Notes under the pieces: generated by a model
What the model was told of the DNA's origin: nothing
Seen by the model: the letters and a program-made list of their open reading frames with translations, nothing else
The model's database searches: none
In this document: positions 1-5,200 of the stretch, piece by piece
Layout: each line of letters starts with the position of its first letter
How positions within the stretch are numbered: the first letter of the stretch is position 1
Translations under genes and position numbers: made by a program
Origin: Hyphomicrobiales bacterium
GTDB taxonomy: Bacteria > Pseudomonadota > Alphaproteobacteria > Rhizobiales > Hyphomicrobiaceae
Direction: 5' to 3'
Length of the DNA: 5,995 bases
Assembly: GCA_017304275.1 (NCBI GenBank)
Contig: JAFKKW010000128.1
Span: 1 to 5,995 of the forward strand

Positions 1-1
1 G

Positions 2-511
2 TTGGGGTCGCGTTCCGATATCAAGATCCGCAAAGGCAGGCTTGCAGACGCCGCGGCCGTCGCTGACACATTTCGCCAGTCATGGCTGCACGCCTATCGC
101 GGCATTCTCCCCCACAATCATCTTGAGAACATGATCCGCCGGCGCGGCCCGGATTGGTGGGCGAGCGTCATCCGCAGCGGCGACAGCCTGATCGTGCTCG
201 AGAAGAGCGGCACCGTCATCGGTTACGCGACGCTCGGCTTCTGCCGCACGCGCGGGCCCTACCAGGGCGAAATTTACGAGCTCTATATAACTCCCGTCTA
301 CCAGGGCCTCGGTTACGGCGAGCACCTGTTCGAGGCTTGCCGCTACGGGCTCGATCAACGGCGCCTGAAAGGCCTCGTCGTCTGGGCGCTTGCCGAGAAC
401 ACGATGGCGACCGACTTCTACTGGCGCCGCGGCGGCCGTCCCGTGAAGCGGGGATTCGAAACCATCGACGGCCAGAAGCTGGAAAAGATCGCCTTCGCCT
501 GGTCCTCCTGA
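2..511 (+). CDS. GNAT family N-acetyltransferase (5' end possibly incomplete)
   Basis: Probable acyl-CoA-dependent N-acetyltransferase of the GNAT fold, cytoplasmic, acceptor unknown. The 169 visible residues cover a whole domain. The N-terminal strand and helix carry the R-x-x-D-A pattern of many GNATs (about residues 8-20). An aromatic-rich segment QSWLHAYRG follows at 26-34. Motif A lies at 91-110 (IYELYITPVYQGLGYGEHLF), with the pyrophosphate-binding Q-G-L-G-Y-G at 101-106. The motif B region AENTMATDFYWRRGG is at 131-145, typical of the C-terminal half. The reading begins at a TTG at base 2 with no visible ribosome binding site, so the true start may lie upstream. The stop is only 22 bp from the end of the convergent gene at 534. 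No ligand-specific residues can be assigned, so the substrate is open; the fold assignment is firm. Confidence 0.87.
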   Translation: MGSRSDIKIRKGRLADAAAVADTFRQSWLHAYRGILPHNHLENMIRRRGPDWWASVIRSGDSLIVLEKSGTVIGYATLGFCRTRGPYQGEIYELYITPVYQGLGYGEHLFEACRYGLDQRRLKGLVVWALAENTMATDFYWRRGGRPVKRGFETIDGQKLEKIAFAWSS

Positions 512-533
512 TCACGTCTCCGGACAAGAGCGC

Positions 534-1106
534 CTATCGCGCGCGCCCTTCCTCCTGCGCCGTGACCCGCATCGGCTCGCGCGGACAGTCCTCGGAGCGC
601 GCGATCGTATCGGCGAGCTTGCGCGCCAGCACGATGGCATCGGGACTAGCCGCCGCATCGACGTAAGCCGCATGACAGGTTTCGCGGTCCGTGACGCGCA
701 TCACCACCAGCACCTCGCCGGTTCCCGTTTCGCTGCGCGTGAAATACCGCACGATGGTCGCGTAAGGCACCGGCTGCGCATCACGGATGACGAACCGCCA
801 TTCGACCGTGGTCCGCTGCCCGCCGCTATCGAACAAGCTGTTGAACGACTTGAGCGTTTGCTGGGCGGCGAGGCGCTTGTCGGCATCCGGACCGACGCTG
901 AGGAACGCCCCGTCCTGCCCCTCCGACACATAGACGGGATAGCCGGGCAGCCCCTTGCAGAGCCGGCCGGCGGTGTGGCCGGGAAGTGCCGTGCAGAGCG
1001 AGAGATCGACCGCCGTATAGAGACTTCGGATCTGCTGCACGGCCGCGGCCGCACTGCACCACAGCAGAACGGCAAGCGCGGTCAATTTGCCTGACGGCAC
1101 GGCCAT
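534..1106 (-). CDS. Conserved exported protein of unknown function, several cysteines
   Basis: A 190-residue protein that resembles an uncharacterised family I associate with Hyphomicrobiales; no function is known to me. Residues 1-23 look like a Sec signal peptide: Lys at 7, a hydrophobic core at 9-16, then an Ala-rich stretch at 19-22 that could hold the cleavage site. Cys17 is not in a good lipobox. The predicted mature part has four Cys (38, 50, 144, 174), an even number compatible with two disulfides in the periplasm. Recognisable blocks are CKGLPGYPVYVSEG (50-63), AAQQTLKSFNSLF (80-92), VEWRF (101-105), PYATIVRYFT (114-123) and a helical C-terminal stretch AIVLARKLADTIAR (157-170). The ATG at 1106 is supported by GAGGG about six bases upstream on the minus strand. 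It converges on the GNAT gene and diverges from dapB. An inverted repeat lies 23-36 bases upstream of the start. Confidence 0.82.
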   Translation of the reverse strand: MAVPSGKLTALAVLLWCSAAAAVQQIRSLYTAVDLSLCTALPGHTAGRLCKGLPGYPVYVSEGQDGAFLSVGPDADKRLAAQQTLKSFNSLFDSGGQRTTVEWRFVIRDAQPVPYATIVRYFTRSETGTGEVLVVMRVTDRETCHAAYVDAAASPDAIVLARKLADTIARSEDCPREPMRVTAQEEGRAR

Positions 1107-1129
1107 GGAGCACCCTCGGATGGCCAGGA

Positions 1130-1142
1130 CGGAAACTTTCCC
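1130..1142. promoter_or_regulatory. Inverted repeat CGGAAACTTTCCC, possible operator
   Basis: The core GGAA-ACT-TTCC is a perfect 4+4 inverted repeat with a 3-bp centre, 23-36 bases upstream of the exported-protein ATG at 1106 on the minus strand. It matches the two GGGAA-N3-TTCCC palindromes at 5014 and 5058 at nine of ten arm positions. By reading, the same core occurs nowhere else in the window. Operator function is inferred; the binding protein is unknown. Confidence 0.4.
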
Positions 1143-1203
1143 TCCTTCTACACGCCTTCATGGCCAAAATCCGCGATATCTCCAGCACGCCCCCCAACCG
1201 CAG

Positions 1204-1228
1204 GATCGATGGTCGAAAGACCGGGATC
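1204..1228 (+). other. Potential RNA hairpin with GAAA tetraloop
   Basis: Read as plus-strand RNA, GGTC (1211-1214) pairs with GACC (1219-1222) around a GAAA loop of the stable GNRA type. A T-G wobble extends the stem, and an outer GATC/GATC pairing (1204-1207 with 1225-1228) adds to it. The stem lies well upstream of the likely dapB start site, so it belongs to the dapB leader only if transcription starts earlier than the proposed -10. No T-tract follows, so it is not a terminator. Confidence 0.25.
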
Positions 1229-1329
1229 GCGACCTCCCATCACCGCGCTGCGGCGGGGCTCGAACCATGGTTAGCGGATGCGAAGCCTTTATCGCGGTTG
1301 AGAAAGCCTGTTCGGCGCAAGAGCCGCAC

Positions 1330-1357
1330 TTCCTCTCAGCCGCGACGATTGCTATAT
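1330..1357 (+). promoter_or_regulatory. Possible dapB promoter
   Basis: CTATAT at 1352-1357 resembles the -10 element common in alphaproteobacteria. The -35 region at 1330-1335 (TTCCTC) is poor, so the assignment rests mainly on the -10 and its position. It would give a leader of roughly 25 bases before the dapB ATG at 1389. Confidence 0.3.
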
Positions 1358-1378
1358 CGGCCCGCAACTGAACCCCCC

Positions 1379-1384
1379 TGAGGA
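1379..1384 (+). promoter_or_regulatory. dapB ribosome binding site
   Basis: TGAGGA at 1379-1384 precedes adjacent start candidates GTG (1386) and ATG (1389). Only the ATG leaves an acceptable gap (four to five bases), so it decides the start. Confidence 0.6.
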
Positions 1385-1388
1385 CGTG

Positions 1389-2195
1389 ATGAGCGAGATC
1401 CGGATCGCCGTGACGGGAGCTGCGGGCCGCATGGGCCGCGAGCTCGTCCGTGTGATCTCCGCCACCTCGGGCTGCGTCGTCAGCGGCGGCACCGAGCCGC
1501 CCGGCTCTCCGCACATCGGCGCCGACCTCGGGACGCTCGCCGGGCTGCCTCCCCTCGGCACTACCGTCACCTCCGATCCGCTCGAGCTGATCGCCCGCAG
1601 CGACGCCGTGATCGATTTCACCATTCCCGCGGCGACCGTCGAAATTGCCGGCCTCGCCGCCAACGCGCGCATCGTTCATGTCATCGGCACCACCGGCCTC
1701 AGCGAAACCGACGAAGCCGCGATAAAGGCAGCCGCCCGCCATGCTACCGTCATCAAGGCCGGCAACATGAGCCTCGGCGTCAACCTGCTGACGGCGATCA
1801 CACGGCGCATCGCCGAAGCGCTCGATGCGGATTTCGACATCGAGATCGTCGAGATGCATCACCGCCAGAAGGTGGACGCCCCGTCCGGCACCGCACTGAT
1901 GCTGGGCGCTGCGGCAGCCGAGGGGCGGGGCATCGACCTCAAATCCAACAGCGTACGCGCGAGGGACGGCCACACGGGACCGCGCCGGCGTGGCGACATT
2001 GGCTTTGCGACGTTGCGCGGCGGAACGGTGGTCGGCGACCATACGGTGATCTTCGCCGGCGAGGGCGAACGCATCGAGATCACGCACCGGGCCGCCGATA
2101 GAAGCATTTTTGCGCGCGGCGCCGTCAAGGCCGCGGTGTGGGGCCAGGGCAAAGGGCCGGGCCTGTTCAACATGAGCGATGTGCTAGGGCTTTGA
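1389..2195 (+). CDS. dapB: 4-hydroxy-tetrahydrodipicolinate reductase
   Basis: DapB reduces 4-hydroxy-tetrahydrodipicolinate to tetrahydrodipicolinate with NAD(P)H in the cytoplasm. This is a shared step in lysine and meso-diaminopimelate (peptidoglycan) synthesis. At 268 residues it is close to the E. coli length (273). The N-terminal Rossmann fold starts with GAAGRMG (10-16). HVIGTTGL (97-104) and AGNMSLGVN (124-132) are the usual hinge and cofactor-contact segments. The family signature EMHHRQKVDAPSGTA is at 155-169, with catalytic-site His157/His158 and Lys161. RGDIGFATLRGG (201-212) and the C-terminal WGQGKGPGLFNMSDVLGL (251-268) complete the fold. A GTG three bases upstream is a worse start because it almost touches the ribosome binding site. 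gpmA follows after 36 bp, suggesting co-transcription. No key residue is missing. Confidence 0.97.
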   Translation: MSEIRIAVTGAAGRMGRELVRVISATSGCVVSGGTEPPGSPHIGADLGTLAGLPPLGTTVTSDPLELIARSDAVIDFTIPAATVEIAGLAANARIVHVIGTTGLSETDEAAIKAAARHATVIKAGNMSLGVNLLTAITRRIAEALDADFDIEIVEMHHRQKVDAPSGTALMLGAAAAEGRGIDLKSNSVRARDGHTGPRRRGDIGFATLRGGTVVGDHTVIFAGEGERIEITHRAADRSIFARGAVKAAVWGQGKGPGLFNMSDVLGL

Positions 2196-2231
2196 ATGTC
2201 GACATTGCAGAGAACGAAACGGGTTGCCTCC

Positions 2232-2879
2232 ATGACGAACAGGTTAGTGCTCGTGCGCCATGGAGAAAGCGAATGGAACAAGAAGAACATCTTTACCGGC
2301 GTTCGCAATCCGGACCTGACCGATAAGGGCTTGATCGAGGCCGTCTGGGCCGGACGCGTGCTCAAGGCCGAGGGCCTTCGCTTCGACATCGCCTTCACGA
2401 GCAAGCTGAAGCGCGCCCAGCATACGCTCGACATCATCCTGGGCGAGATCGGCGGCGACCTCCCCGAGGTGATCGAGGACCCTGCGTTGAACGAGCGCGA
2501 TTACGGCGAGCTCTCGGGACTCAACAAGGATCAGGCGCGCGAGCGGTGGGGCGAGGAGCAGGTGCTGGCGTGGCGCCGCAGCTTCGACACGCCCCCTCCC
2601 GGCGGCGAAAGCCTGAAGGACACGGCCGCGCGCGTACAGCCTTACTATCTCGAGCACATCTGGCCGCACGTCGCGGCCGGCAAGAACGTCATCGTATCCG
2701 CGCACGGCAATTCCCTGCGCGCGTTGATCATGTATCTTGAGAAACTCTCCGCCGAGCAGATCCTCGACCGCGAGCTGGCCACCGCCGCCCCGCAGGTCTA
2801 TCGGCTTTCGCCCACGGGCGACGTCGAAGAGTATCGGGAGCTCGTTCGTTCGGAGGGTCGCGACGATGGCATGGGATGA
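2232..2879 (+). CDS. gpmA: 2,3-bisphosphoglycerate-dependent phosphoglycerate mutase
   Basis: Interconverts 3-phosphoglycerate and 2-phosphoglycerate in glycolysis and gluconeogenesis through a phosphohistidine intermediate; cytoplasmic. From the ATG at 2232 the protein has 215 residues, near the short alphaproteobacterial form and shorter than E. coli GpmA (250). LVLVRHGESEWN (5-16) carries the phosphorylated His10. Other active-site residues are Arg61 in SKLKRAQHT, Glu88 in LNERDYGELSG and His158 in SAHGNSLRAL. FTGVRNPDLTDKG at 21-33 is also typical. An in-frame ATG at 2196, directly after the dapB stop and with AGGG six bases before it, would add 12 residues outside the family alignment. 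I prefer 2232 on homology, although its ribosome binding site is weak. The 3' end overlaps the next gene by 14 bp. Confidence 0.95.
   Translation: MTNRLVLVRHGESEWNKKNIFTGVRNPDLTDKGLIEAVWAGRVLKAEGLRFDIAFTSKLKRAQHTLDIILGEIGGDLPEVIEDPALNERDYGELSGLNKDQARERWGEEQVLAWRRSFDTPPPGGESLKDTAARVQPYYLEHIWPHVAAGKNVIVSAHGNSLRALIMYLEKLSAEQILDRELATAAPQVYRLSPTGDVEEYRELVRSEGRDDGMG
2852..2857 (+). promoter_or_regulatory. Ribosome binding site of the DUF4337-like gene, inside gpmA
   Basis: GGAGGG lies within the last codons of gpmA, eight bases before the ATG at 2866. It selects that ATG over an upstream GTG in the same open frame at 2737, which would overlap gpmA by about 140 bp. The arrangement suggests translational coupling. 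Confidence 0.7.
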
Positions 2880-3462
2880 GCTCGGCCGCGACGCCGACGA
2901 CAAGAACCAGCGCGATCGGGACAAGTGGATTGGCGTCTACATCGGCGTGCTGGCCGTCCTTCTCGCTGTGTGCGCCATGGGCGGCGGCAATGCGTCCAAG
3001 GAAGCGACGCTTAAAAACATCGAGGCGACCAACGTCTGGGGCTTCTTCCAGGCCAAGAACTTGCGCCGCCACGTCCTGCGCCTTGAGGTCGACGAGCTCG
3101 AGCTGACGGCTCTTGCCAACCCGTCGTTCACCCCCGACGCACGCGCCGCGATCGAGGCCAAAATCGCCCAATACAAGAAGATCGACGCCGAGCTGACCTC
3201 CAATCCCGCGACCAACGAGGGCCTCGACGAGCTGTTCACCCGCGGCAAGGCGCTCGAAGCCGAGCGCGACGTCGCCATGCGCCAGGATCCCTACTTCGAC
3301 TACGGCGAAGCGCTGCTGCAGATTGCCATCGTGCTGGGCGGCGTCGCGATCATTTCCGGCGGCTCGATGATCCTTGCCACCAGCGCGGTCATGGGAGCAC
3401 TCGGTGCGCTGATGACCTTAAACGGCTTCACCCTCTTCCTCGATATTCCCTTCATCGGTTAA
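2866..3462 (+). CDS. DUF4337-like membrane protein
   Basis: A 198-residue protein resembling the DUF4337 family of proteobacterial inner-membrane proteins, whose function is unknown. The first 20 residues are strongly charged. A transmembrane segment follows at about 21-38 (WIGVYIGVLAVLLAVCAM). The soluble part holds the family-like block ATNVWGFFQAKNLRRHVLRLEVDELEL at 54-80, which exceeds 20 residues only as a whole; its key residues are Trp58, the Phe pair 60-61, Lys64 and Arg67-Arg68. A charged helical, perhaps coiled-coil region follows (90-138). Two closely spaced hydrophobic segments at about 149-164 and 166-190 end the protein. This predicts a periplasmic or cytoplasmic middle domain anchored at both ends; topology is not certain. 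Its ATG overlaps the gpmA 3' end by 14 bp and has a strong ribosome binding site, so it is probably the third gene of a dapB-gpmA operon. Confidence 0.83.
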   Translation: MAWDELGRDADDKNQRDRDKWIGVYIGVLAVLLAVCAMGGGNASKEATLKNIEATNVWGFFQAKNLRRHVLRLEVDELELTALANPSFTPDARAAIEAKIAQYKKIDAELTSNPATNEGLDELFTRGKALEAERDVAMRQDPYFDYGEALLQIAIVLGGVAIISGGSMILATSAVMGALGALMTLNGFTLFLDIPFIG

Positions 3463-3473
3463 CGGCTCTTGCC

Positions 3474-3502
3474 TTGCCGGTTGCGCGCCGCCGCGCTAGT
3501 AC
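3474..3502 (+). promoter_or_regulatory. Possible leuB promoter
   Basis: TTGCCG (3474-3479) and TAGTAC (3497-3502) are separated by 17 bp, giving a reasonable sigma70-type pair for a GC-rich alphaproteobacterium. A start about seven bases downstream would give a leader near 27 bases. It lies in the 73-bp gap between the DUF4337-like gene and leuB and would let leuB be transcribed separately. No terminator is visible in the gap, so read-through from the upstream operon is also possible. Confidence 0.4.
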
Positions 3503-3535
3503 CCGCCAGCAATCGAAAAACCTGACGGAAGCCCC

Positions 3536-4651
3536 ATGACCACCCACAAGCTGCTCCTGCTCCCCGGCGACGGCATCGGCGTTGAAACCATGGCCGAGGT
3601 CGAGCGCATCATCGCCTTCTTCAACAAGGCGGGCGGCAAGCACCGGTTCGAGACCGAAAGCGACCTCGTGGGCGGTGCGGCCTACGACAAGCACGGGGTG
3701 GCCGTCACTGACGCGTGCGTCGCCAAGGCCAAGGCGGCGGACGCCGTCATCTTCGGCGCCGTGGGCGGACCCAAGTGGGCCAAGGTGCCGTATGCAGCCC
3801 GCCCCGAAGCCGGATTGCTCCGCCTGCGCAAGGATCTCGATCTCTTCGCCAACCTGCGCCCGGCCATCTGCTATCCGGCACTCGCCGACGCATCGTCGTT
3901 GAAGCGCGAGCTGGTCGAAGGTCTCGACATCATGATCGTGCGCGAGCTGACCGGTGGCGTCTATTTCGGCGAGCCGAAGGAGATCGTGACGCTCGAGGAC
4001 GGCCAGAAGCGCGCCGTCGACACGCAGCTTTATACGACGCACGAGATCGAGCGCATCGCCAAGATCGCCTTCGATCTTGCCCGCAAGCGCGGCAACAAGG
4101 TCCACTCCGCCGAGAAGCACAACGTCATGCGCACGGGCGTGCTGTGGAAAGAGGTCGTCACCGCGGTCCACAAGTCCTACGCGCCCGACGTCGAGCTGCA
4201 CCACATCCTCGCCGACAACTGCGCCATGCAGCTCGTGCGCAATCCGAAGCAGTTCGACGTCATCGTCACCGACAATCTCTTCGGCGACGTGCTGTCCGAC
4301 GAAGCGGCGATGGCGACCGGATCGCTCGGCATGCTGCCGTCGGCATCCCTCGGCGCCGCCGATCAGAAAACCGGCAAGCGTATGTCGCTCTACGAGCCGG
4401 TGCACGGCTCAGCCCCCGACATCGCCGGCAAGGGCCTCGCCAACCCGATCGCCACCATCGCCAGCTTCGGCATGGCGCTGCGCTACTCGCTCGGCATGAG
4501 CGGGGAAGCAGATCTTATCGACAAGGCCATCGCCGACGTCTTGGCTGATGGGCTTCGCACCGGCGATATCATGCAGCCCGGCATGCGCCAGGTCGGGACG
4601 TCCGAGATGGGCGGCGCCATCCTCGACAGGCTCTCCAAGCTCGTCGCCTGA
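3536..4651 (+). CDS. leuB: 3-isopropylmalate dehydrogenase
   Basis: LeuB oxidises and decarboxylates (2R,3S)-3-isopropylmalate to 2-oxoisocaproate with NAD+, the third step of leucine synthesis, as a cytoplasmic dimer. The 371 residues match the usual length. LLLPGDGIGVE is at 7-17. The substrate-binding arginines lie in LLRLRKDLDLFANLRP (94-109: Arg96 or 98, Arg108) and in RELTGGVYFGEP (136-147: Arg136, Tyr143). The catalytic lysine is probably Lys194 in SAEKHNVMRTG. The metal-binding aspartates are in TDNLFGDVLSDEA (245-257: Asp246, Asp251, Asp255). HGSAPDIAGKGLANP (290-304) is the NAD-binding signature, which favours LeuB over NADP-dependent isocitrate dehydrogenase. The ATG at 3536 follows an ACGGAAG sequence. 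No leuC or leuD lies beside it in this window. Tartrate dehydrogenase paralogs belong to the same superfamily but are a poorer fit. Confidence 0.96.
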   Translation: MTTHKLLLLPGDGIGVETMAEVERIIAFFNKAGGKHRFETESDLVGGAAYDKHGVAVTDACVAKAKAADAVIFGAVGGPKWAKVPYAARPEAGLLRLRKDLDLFANLRPAICYPALADASSLKRELVEGLDIMIVRELTGGVYFGEPKEIVTLEDGQKRAVDTQLYTTHEIERIAKIAFDLARKRGNKVHSAEKHNVMRTGVLWKEVVTAVHKSYAPDVELHHILADNCAMQLVRNPKQFDVIVTDNLFGDVLSDEAAMATGSLGMLPSASLGAADQKTGKRMSLYEPVHGSAPDIAGKGLANPIATIASFGMALRYSLGMSGEADLIDKAIADVLADGLRTGDIMQPGMRQVGTSEMGGAILDRLSKLVA

Positions 4652-4661
4652 TCTCAACGCC

Positions 4662-4694
4662 AAAGAAAAAGGCGGCCCTCCGAGGAGAGCCGCC
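4662..4694 (-). terminator. Rho-independent terminator of the PepSY-like gene
   Basis: GGCGGCCCTCC and GGAGAGCCGCC (4671-4694) form a stem with one C-A mismatch and a very small loop. On the minus strand the stem is followed by TTTTTCTTT (complement of 4670-4662), so it fits transcripts of the gene ending at 4728. It also lies 20 bp beyond the leuB stop; on the plus strand no T-tract follows, so any role for leuB would be weaker. Confidence 0.8.
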
Positions 4695-4727
4695 AATCGA
4701 TCCATTGTATCGAAAAATCCCGCGCCG

Positions 4728-4982
4728 TCAGTCGGCGGTGATCACGAACACCTTGAAGTTCTTGTCGAGGCGGAAATCGTACTGGCCGGCCTTGCACTTG
4801 ACGTCCTCGGCCTCGTACACGCCCGTGCCCTCGCTCTCCTTCTCGTAGCTGCCGCCCTCGCAACCCCAGGCTGCCACGGCGTCCTTGATCTTCGCTGCCT
4901 CGTCATCGGTGACCTTGTCGTCGGCGAGAGCCGCGGTCGAGCAGAAGGCCAAAACGGCAGCAGCAGCGAACATGCGCTTCAT
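4728..4982 (-). CDS. Small exported PepSY-like protein
   Basis: An 84-residue precursor. MKRMFAAAAVLAFCSTAALA (1-20) is a clear Sec signal peptide with an A-L-A cleavage site, leaving about 64 mature residues, probably periplasmic. The mature part begins with a charged helix-like segment (DDEAAKIKDAVAAWG, 26-40). It continues with strand-rich sequence YEAEDVKCKAGQYDFRLDKN (56-75) and ends FKVFVITAD. This helix-then-hairpin order, with a D/K-rich turn before the last strand, resembles the short PepSY_2 type of domain; that assignment is tentative. Mature Cys41 and Cys63 could form a disulfide. The longer open frame upstream (to 5150) is not used: the ATG at 4982 has the signal peptide directly after it and AAGGAG eight bases before. 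A terminator follows the gene, and inverted repeats lie upstream, so it is probably transcribed alone. Its partner and role are unknown. Confidence 0.85.
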   Translation of the reverse strand: MKRMFAAAAVLAFCSTAALADDKVTDDEAAKIKDAVAAWGCEGGSYEKESEGTGVYEAEDVKCKAGQYDFRLDKNFKVFVITAD

Positions 4983-4990
4983 GGGAATTT

Positions 4991-4996
4991 CTCCTT
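4991..4996 (-). promoter_or_regulatory. Ribosome binding site of the PepSY-like gene
   Basis: AAGGAG on the minus strand, eight bases before the ATG at 4982. It fixes the start of the 84-residue precursor against a longer in-frame reading. Confidence 0.75.
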
Positions 4997-5013
4997 GCAA
5001 CGTGATTAAGTTC

Positions 5014-5026
5014 GGGAACCATTCCC
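5014..5026. promoter_or_regulatory. Palindrome GGGAA-CCA-TTCCC, possible operator (proximal)
   Basis: A perfect 5+5 inverted repeat with a 3-bp spacer, 32-44 bases upstream of the PepSY-like start codon. It has the same architecture as the repeat centred 44 bp further upstream. Shape and spacing suit a dimeric helix-turn-helix repressor or activator; the protein is unknown. Confidence 0.5.
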
Positions 5027-5057
5027 TATTTCGTTGCCGCACCGCAGCAAGTCTAGA

Positions 5058-5070
5058 GGGAAAACTTCCC
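5058..5070. promoter_or_regulatory. Palindrome GGGAA-AAC-TTCCC, possible operator (distal)
   Basis: A second perfect 5+5 inverted repeat identical in arms and spacing to the one at 5014; centres are 44 bp apart, about four helical turns. Its TTCCC arm also pairs with a further GGGAA at 5081-5085, so the AT-rich GATTTAATAC (5071-5080) is bracketed by arms of the same motif. Confidence 0.5.
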
Positions 5071-5071
5071 G

Positions 5072-5102
5072 ATTTAATACGGGAATGCGCAAACCGTTCC
5101 GA
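5072..5102 (-). promoter_or_regulatory. Weak promoter candidate for the PepSY-like gene
   Basis: On the minus strand TATTAAAT (5079-5072) is the best -10-like element upstream of the gene. The hexamer 17 bp before it (TCGGAA) is a poor -35. If used, RNA would start near the palindrome at 5058-5070 and the leader would be about 80 bases. The element's position between GGGAA/TTCCC arms is the main argument for it. Confidence 0.25.
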
Positions 5103-5200
5103 AAACAGCAAATTTTTTCGCACTTTCCCGGGGACCGAAAGTTGACCCAACCGGAGGTTGAAATCGCATCAACGCGATCATATCAGGCCCCGCGCGCGGT

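Larger units (their letters stand above)
1107..1388. other. Divergent intergenic region between exported-protein gene and dapB
   Basis: This 282-bp stretch has no convincing gene. Reading frames that cross it have no family resemblance and run antisense to dapB or the exported-protein gene. It should hold the promoters of both flanking genes. Visible elements are an inverted repeat GGAA-N3-TTCC at 1131-1141, a hairpin with a GAAA tetraloop at 1204-1228, a 10-bp perfect palindrome AACCATGGTT at 1263-1272 and a CTATAT -10-like element at 1352-1357. I found no lysine riboswitch-like architecture, though I could not run a covariance search. Confidence 0.6.
4983..5200. other. Intergenic region between coaA and the PepSY-like gene
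   Basis: These 218 bp hold no credible gene. The half nearer the PepSY-like gene carries the operator-like repeats and the ribosome binding site. The half nearer coaA has an AT-rich run (5110-5118) and short inverted repeats just downstream of the coaA stop: ATCGC/GCGAT (5163-5178) and CAACC-GGA-GGTTG (5148-5160). None is followed by a T-tract on the minus strand, so I cannot name a coaA terminator. Confidence 0.55.

Noticed and set aside
1250..1290. tRNA T-loop-like GGTTCGAGCC on the minus strand
   Set aside because: The flanking bases give only two T-stem pairs, and no acceptor stem or anticodon arm can be drawn; it looks like chance.
1158..2087. Long minus-strand open frame antisense to dapB
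   Set aside because: It is the mirror of GC-rich dapB codons, has no recognisable domain, and is rich in low-complexity Ala/Arg/Gly/Asp sequence typical of shadow frames.
3452..4405. Long minus-strand open frame antisense to leuB
   Set aside because: LeuB in the other frame has all family motifs; the antisense reading has none and lacks a convincing start context.
5072..5100. EcfG-type general stress promoter (GGAAC at 5100-5096 on the minus strand)
   Set aside because: No GTT-type -10 lies 16-17 bases downstream; the closest CGTA begins 14 bases after GGAAC.
5106..5143. Terminator of coaA around the AT-rich run and CTTTC/GAAAG repeat
   Set aside because: The stem is only five pairs with a nine-base loop, and on the minus strand the following run is A-rich, not T-rich.
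4885..5150. Longer N-terminal reading of the PepSY-like gene, and plus-strand frames across the same region
   Set aside because: A signal peptide begins exactly at the ATG at 4982 with a strong ribosome binding site; the upstream extension and plus-strand frames lack family resemblance and cross the repeat cluster.
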